The notes beneath the pieces were generated by a model. The model searched no databases, was not told the DNA's origin, and saw nothing but the letters and a program-made list of their open reading frames with translations. 8,287 nucleotides of DNA from an uncultured Mollicutes bacterium (lineage in GTDB: Bacteria; Bacillota_I; Bacilli_A; RFN20; CAG-826): positions 1-8,287 of the forward strand of contig URTN01000028.1 of assembly GCA_900550795.1 (NCBI GenBank), given 5' to 3'. Shown here piece by piece: positions 4,620-8,287 of the stretch. The position numbers and the translations under genes were made by a program. Within the stretch, counting starts at the first letter, position 1. Each line of letters starts with the position of its first letter.

Positions 4620-6438
4620 GATTATAGGTCCTTATCTAACGCGAAAGAACCTAATAGCCATCTCCGCGATTGCAATTAGCGCAGTTATTTTTGCCTTTTG
4701 CGGGCTATGTCTATGTGCCGATGGGAAAGTATTCTCGAAAAGTAATCCAATATTAGCAATTGCTAATGGGATGGGTTATAGGCAAATAAATGTAGAAGCA
4801 GGGGCTTTGACTATGGTTGTAGTCTCTATTTTGCTTGTTTCGGTCTATATAATCCTTCTTGGATTCATGCTAATCTACATAACTAGATTTGCTAAAATCA
4901 ATAACATCAAATGGAAGAACAAGAAGCTAATTGCAACCTATGTAATTGTTATCCTTGCTTCAATATTACTTTCTTATGGATTATCAGTAATAATCGCCTT
5001 GATCCAAGGCAATTTATCTTCAATTGGCCCAATGACCTACTTGTTAGGATATACCTTCCTTGTAACATTGCTTATTTCTTTCTTTATGACAATTGGAGTT
5101 GGTTCCATTGCCATGTTCATCGTTAATCTAAAATTAGTAGATAAGCCATATAAATTCTTTTGTCCTGATGAGAATATGAAACTAGAAGATGGTGATGTCC
5201 CTAGTCAAGATGAAGATGTCACATCTAGCTTTGATACAAAAACAAGTAATACCTCTACTAGCAATAATAACGTTTCGATGGGGGGCAATGGACAAATATC
5301 ACTCGGAGAAGATATCGATAAGGCTAGAAGTCTTGACGATAGGGAAAAAGTATTCCCAGGATTATCTAGGATTGATGAAAAATATTCTGGATTTGAAGTC
5401 GATTCGATTCCTAGCGATGATATCGACTTATTATCACTTCCTATCAAATTCAGGAACTATCTAGCGAAAGAAGAACATCTTTATTTTGATATTTCTTATA
5501 TCCGTACCTTCCTAGCAGGCCTAGGAACTTCTCACTTTATGATTTTAGAAGGACTTTCCGGAACTGGAAAATCATCTTTGCCAAGATATTTTGCTAAATT
5601 TATCAACGCGAAAGTTACCTTCCTTCCAATCCAGGCAACTTATAGAGACAAGACCTCATTACTAGGTTATTTCAATGACTTCTCTAGGACTTATAACGAG
5701 ACTGACTTCCTCCTTAATCTATATGAAGCAGGTTACAATAGGGACCAAATAAATATATTCGTCCTCGATGAAATGAATATTAGCCGTGTCGAATATTATT
5801 TTGCCGATTTCCTCTCAGTCCTAGAATATCCAGTTCCGGACTGGAAGATAAGAATAATGCAACTCCCTTATGGATTTGTCTCTCCGACTAGGCTAATCGA
5901 AGGCAATCTCCATATCGAAGAGAATTGCTATTTTATCGGTACTGCAAATAAAGATGATTCGACTTTCTCGATTGCCGATAAAGTCTATGACCGTTCGATT
6001 ACCCTTGATTTTGAAAGAAAGAATGAACCATTTGAAGTAAAAGAAGATGCCTCCAGCATCAATTTATCTTCTTCTAAACTCAATTCCTTATATAAAGAAG
6101 CGGCTGAAAATAAGGAAAACCAAGTATCTAAGTCTGATTTAGATAAATTCAATACGATTACAGATTATATCTATGATGAATTCGATATAGCATTTGGTAA
6201 CCGTATCCTTAACCAAATAGAAAAGATTGTACCTATCTATATTGGTTTAGGTGGAACAAAAGAAGAAATAATCGACTTCATGCTTACTAGGAAAGTATTA
6301 TGCAAGATTGAAGGCAGGTTTGAAGATTTTGTCAAGCCAGCCTTAAAGAATCTAGTCAACCTTATCGAAAAGACTTATGGCAAGGATGGCCTTCCAAATT
6401 CCATTTCCTATATCTATAGGCTTATAAAGAAATTATAA
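4606..6438 (+). CDS. Membrane-anchored McrB-like AAA+ ATPase
   Basis: A 610-residue protein with two parts. Residues 1-180 hold four predicted helices (about 15-37, 65-93, 107-134, 143-173), with basic segments at 1-14, 94-107 and after 173 that place both ends in the cytoplasm. A Ser/Thr/Asn/Asp-rich linker (about 190-235) leads to an AAA+ domain: Walker A GLSGTGKSS (316-324), Walker B with the McrB-type signature LDEMN (387-391), sensor 1 in GTANKDDST (445-453) and a YDR (461-463) where the McrB-family arginine finger lies. ATP-driven remodelling of a protein or nucleic acid partner is expected; the target is unknown. It starts within the signal peptidase gene behind AGGAGG (4592-4597) and is followed after 2 bases by a DUF2357-like gene, a usual partner of this ATPase type. 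It is not MoxR (Walker B differs) nor an FtsH protease (no HExxH zinc site). Confidence 0.82.
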   Translation: MNKNKIIGPYLTRKNLIAISAIAISAVIFAFCGLCLCADGKVFSKSNPILAIANGMGYRQINVEAGALTMVVVSILLVSVYIILLGFMLIYITRFAKINNIKWKNKKLIATYVIVILASILLSYGLSVIIALIQGNLSSIGPMTYLLGYTFLVTLLISFFMTIGVGSIAMFIVNLKLVDKPYKFFCPDENMKLEDGDVPSQDEDVTSSFDTKTSNTSTSNNNVSMGGNGQISLGEDIDKARSLDDREKVFPGLSRIDEKYSGFEVDSIPSDDIDLLSLPIKFRNYLAKEEHLYFDISYIRTFLAGLGTSHFMILEGLSGTGKSSLPRYFAKFINAKVTFLPIQATYRDKTSLLGYFNDFSRTYNETDFLLNLYEAGYNRDQINIFVLDEMNISRVEYYFADFLSVLEYPVPDWKIRIMQLPYGFVSPTRLIEGNLHIEENCYFIGTANKDDSTFSIADKVYDRSITLDFERKNEPFEVKEDASSINLSSSKLNSLYKEAAENKENQVSKSDLDKFNTITDYIYDEFDIAFGNRILNQIEKIVPIYIGLGGTKEEIIDFMLTRKVLCKIEGRFEDFVKPALKNLVNLIEKTYGKDGLPNSISYIYRLIKKL

Positions 6439-6440
6439 AT

Positions 6441-7715
6441 ATGAGAAACGTTGAGGAAAACTCACTTAAAGAAGGAATTACCTTACTTAAGAAATCTATT
6501 TCTAGTTATTCCTCCCTTAATGAGCTATTTGGCAAAATCGAAGATATCGAAATCCCTTCTTTGCAAGAAATATCCTTTAAGAAAGATAAATCTAGCCTAG
6601 AAGAGTTTTCATCTATCCTCAACGTTGCTTTTTCTATTGCAAGCAAGCCATTTTCCTTAAATAAAAAAGAAGAGATAATCGAATCTTCTTCTAGATCTAA
6701 TGGACTTTCTAGCGAGGCAGTGAGAAAGACACTAATGGATTCATCTTTATGGAAAAGATATGGGGACAAGATGGTTCCTGAACAAGTATATTATTTCCAA
6801 TATTACGATGAATATATAATCTATGAGAATATCTTTATCATTACTTTTATCGAATCTCTTTATGAAGAGTTAGAACGTTGCCGTTCCTTTTATGTCTCTT
6901 TATTAGGAGTATATCCAAATAAACTCAATATCGATGATGATTATCTATCCATTGCCTTAAAGCAATTAAACAAGATGTTCTCTAAATTAGATAGGATAAA
7001 GGATACTAGCTTCTATAAAAGGGTATCCAAGTCTCCAAAAAGAATTAAGAACGTCATCCCAACCAATATCTTGCTACATAATCAAAAATATAATGCGGTC
7101 TATAAATTCTATAAGAACATGATTAGCTATTATGATGATGTCTCGCTTAATGTTGATTTAGCTAGATATTATTATTTCCTTTTGTTAAAGAATCTAAAGC
7201 TAAAGGGATTTAAATTAAGGGAAAATAAGGAGTTACCTTTATTTGACAATAAGGAAATAGCTTTGCCAACTTCAATCCATTTCAAGAACAAGGATTTTGA
7301 TTTGTCATTAAGCTACCTCTCTTCTTCCTTTTTAATTGAAATAGCTAAAGGCAAATTAAGATATTCATCATTGCTAAATATCTGTCCAAATGAACCATTT
7401 AGTGTTATTGAACCTAAGAATAAATGCTCTAGCTATGATTATATTTCCTTATGGCATCTAGGTTATCAAGTTGATGATAATGTAATTTTATTATCTAAAG
7501 ATTATCTAGATGAGATGGGATTAATATCTACTTATCTAGATTCGCATTTATATATTGAGCCCGCTAGCGAAGATATCTATAGCAAATATTGCCCAATATG
7601 TAAGGAAGATGAATTACTCGAAAGAGGTAGGGATACTTATTATTGTCCATTTTGTAACTCGACTTACCATCTAGAAGAAGAGAAAATAATATTCATCAGC
7701 AGGAGGAAGAAGTAA
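6441..7715 (+). CDS. DUF2357/McrC-like protein with C-terminal zinc ribbon
   Basis: A 424-residue, Lys/Ser-rich soluble protein. The middle resembles DUF2357 partners of McrB-like ATPases as I remember them: EYIIYENIFIITFIESL (124-140) fits the conserved E-N-x-F segment, IPTNILLHNQKY (206-217) fits the P-x-x-x-L-x-x-x-x-x-Y segment, and VDLARYYYFLLL (238-249) fits the helix before the nuclease-like domain. No convincing PD-(D/E)xK nuclease set follows; IEIAK (299-303) is only a loose match. The C-terminus has CPIC (384-387) and CPFC (402-405), a four-cysteine zinc ribbon. It begins 2 bases after the ATPase stop without a Shine-Dalgarno sequence, suggesting coupled translation and a stoichiometric complex, and its stop overlaps the next start by one base. 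The family call comes from motif memory and context, so it is moderate; the zinc ribbon is clear. Confidence 0.6.
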   Translation: MRNVEENSLKEGITLLKKSISSYSSLNELFGKIEDIEIPSLQEISFKKDKSSLEEFSSILNVAFSIASKPFSLNKKEEIIESSSRSNGLSSEAVRKTLMDSSLWKRYGDKMVPEQVYYFQYYDEYIIYENIFIITFIESLYEELERCRSFYVSLLGVYPNKLNIDDDYLSIALKQLNKMFSKLDRIKDTSFYKRVSKSPKRIKNVIPTNILLHNQKYNAVYKFYKNMISYYDDVSLNVDLARYYYFLLLKNLKLKGFKLRENKELPLFDNKEIALPTSIHFKNKDFDLSLSYLSSSFLIEIAKGKLRYSSLLNICPNEPFSVIEPKNKCSSYDYISLWHLGYQVDDNVILLSKDYLDEMGLISTYLDSHLYIEPASEDIYSKYCPICKEDELLERGRDTYYCPFCNSTYHLEEEKIIFISRRKK

Positions 7716-8287
7716 TGGAAGAAAAAGAAATTTCCCTAGATCAAGACTTTGATTCTTCTACTCCTGCCATATTGATTAAAGACTTACATAAATCATATGG
7801 AAAAAAAGAAGTATTGAAAGGACTTAACCTAGAAGTACATCAAGGCGAATTATTTGGCTTTATCGGTAGGAATGGTGCAGGTAAATCCACGACAATCGAC
7901 TGCATGATTGGATTAAAAAGATTCAATTCAGGGACAATCGAGCTTCTTTCTTATGATATTAAAGAAGAACCATTATTAGCTAAATCCCATTTTGGGTATG
8001 TCCCTAGCGAGCCTAATGTATATGAGGCCATGACTGGATATGAATATCTAGAATTTGTCGCCTCCATCTATCAGATTTCCGAAGGTCAATTCAAGACCAA
8101 TTACAAATACCTTTGCTCTAGGCTCCAATTAAAAGAAGAAGATCTAGAAGTCCCGACTGCAAATTATAGTCATGGTATGAAACAAAAATTATGTCTAGTC
8201 GCTTCTTTACTCAATAATCCAAATATCTGGATATTAGATGAACCTACGGTCGGACTAGATGTCATTGCGGTCGAAGAACTTAAGAAC
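7715..8287 (+). CDS. ABC transporter ATP-binding protein (3' end outside window)
   Basis: The first 191 residues of an ABC ATPase, which powers transport by a membrane permease that should lie just downstream. Walker A GRNGAGKST is at 51-59, the signature motif YSHGMKQK at 151-158 and Walker B IWILDEPT at 171-178, followed by the D-loop GLD. The GMKQK signature and the Y-V-P-S-E-P segment after Walker A are typical of ABC-2-type exporters; the usual Q-loop Gln is replaced by Ser98. A 17-residue acidic N-terminal extension precedes the domain. AGGAGG (7701-7706) is 8 bases before the ATG, and the start shares its A with the TAA of the preceding gene (TAATG), so it is translationally coupled. 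Substrate unknown; peptide or protein export, or immunity, would suit the context. Confidence 0.92.
   Translation, partial: MEEKEISLDQDFDSSTPAILIKDLHKSYGKKEVLKGLNLEVHQGELFGFIGRNGAGKSTTIDCMIGLKRFNSGTIELLSYDIKEEPLLAKSHFGYVPSEPNVYEAMTGYEYLEFVASIYQISEGQFKTNYKYLCSRLQLKEEDLEVPTANYSHGMKQKLCLVASLLNNPNIWILDEPTVGLDVIAVEELKN

Noticed and set aside
4911..5464. Two plus-strand frames of 71 and 91 codons inside the AAA+ gene
   Set aside because: They overlap the membrane helices and linker of a continuous, well-motivated 610-residue ORF and have no ribosome binding sites.
4606..6438. AAA+ protein as an FtsH-type membrane protease
   Set aside because: There is no HExxH zinc protease motif after the ATPase domain, and the LDEMN and GTANKDDST motifs fit McrB-like proteins instead.
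1..8287. CRISPR array, tRNA, rRNA or riboswitch
   Set aside because: No regularly spaced direct repeats, cloverleaf-like segments or conserved RNA motifs were seen on either strand; gene-free stretches are all under 170 bases.

Overview
The window looks like a low-GC Bacillota (Firmicutes) chromosome, probably an uncultured Bacilli or Erysipelotrichia-like gut lineage. The evidence is A+T-rich coding sequence, AGGAGG-type ribosome binding sites, SipW/TasA-type exported proteins, and the standard genetic code (TGA as stop, TGG for Trp), which argues against Mycoplasma-type recoding. Lineage is inference; there is no rRNA or marker gene to fix it.

Layout. Positions 1-321 hold the 3' end of an unrecognised gene that starts outside the window. 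A short intergenic gap is interrupted by a complete IS3-family insertion sequence at 395-1735. It has imperfect terminal inverted repeats, a candidate AAA target duplication, orfA and a DD(35)E orfB joined by an A7 slippery site for -1 frameshifting, and end sequences that would form a promoter when the element circularises. Sampled lines of the IS are close to half G+C, against about a third in the flanking genes, so it looks like a recent arrival. A ~130-base host leader (1736-1869) carries two candidate tandem promoters and an unusual run of eight G in the ribosome binding site.

From 1870 to the window end all genes run on the plus strand: two paralogous exported proteins with TasA/camelysin-type signal peptides; an enlarged SipW-type (Ser/His) signal peptidase; a four-helix membrane protein fused to an McrB-like AAA+ ATPase; a DUF2357/McrC-like partner ending in a four-cysteine zinc ribbon; and the first 191 residues of an ABC transporter ATPase, cut by the window edge. 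The last four genes are packed with 14-base, +2-base and 1-base junctions and are almost certainly one transcriptional unit. The two substrate genes are probably co-transcribed with it.

Working model (inference): the signal peptidase matures the two surface proteins, which may assemble into an extracellular matrix or fibre like TasA. The membrane AAA+ ATPase and its DUF2357-like partner act on the cytoplasmic face, and the ABC transporter adds export or immunity. The linkage of a SipW/TasA-type secretion cassette to a membrane-anchored McrB/DUF2357-type pair is the most interesting part of the window and may be an undescribed surface-protein or defence system.
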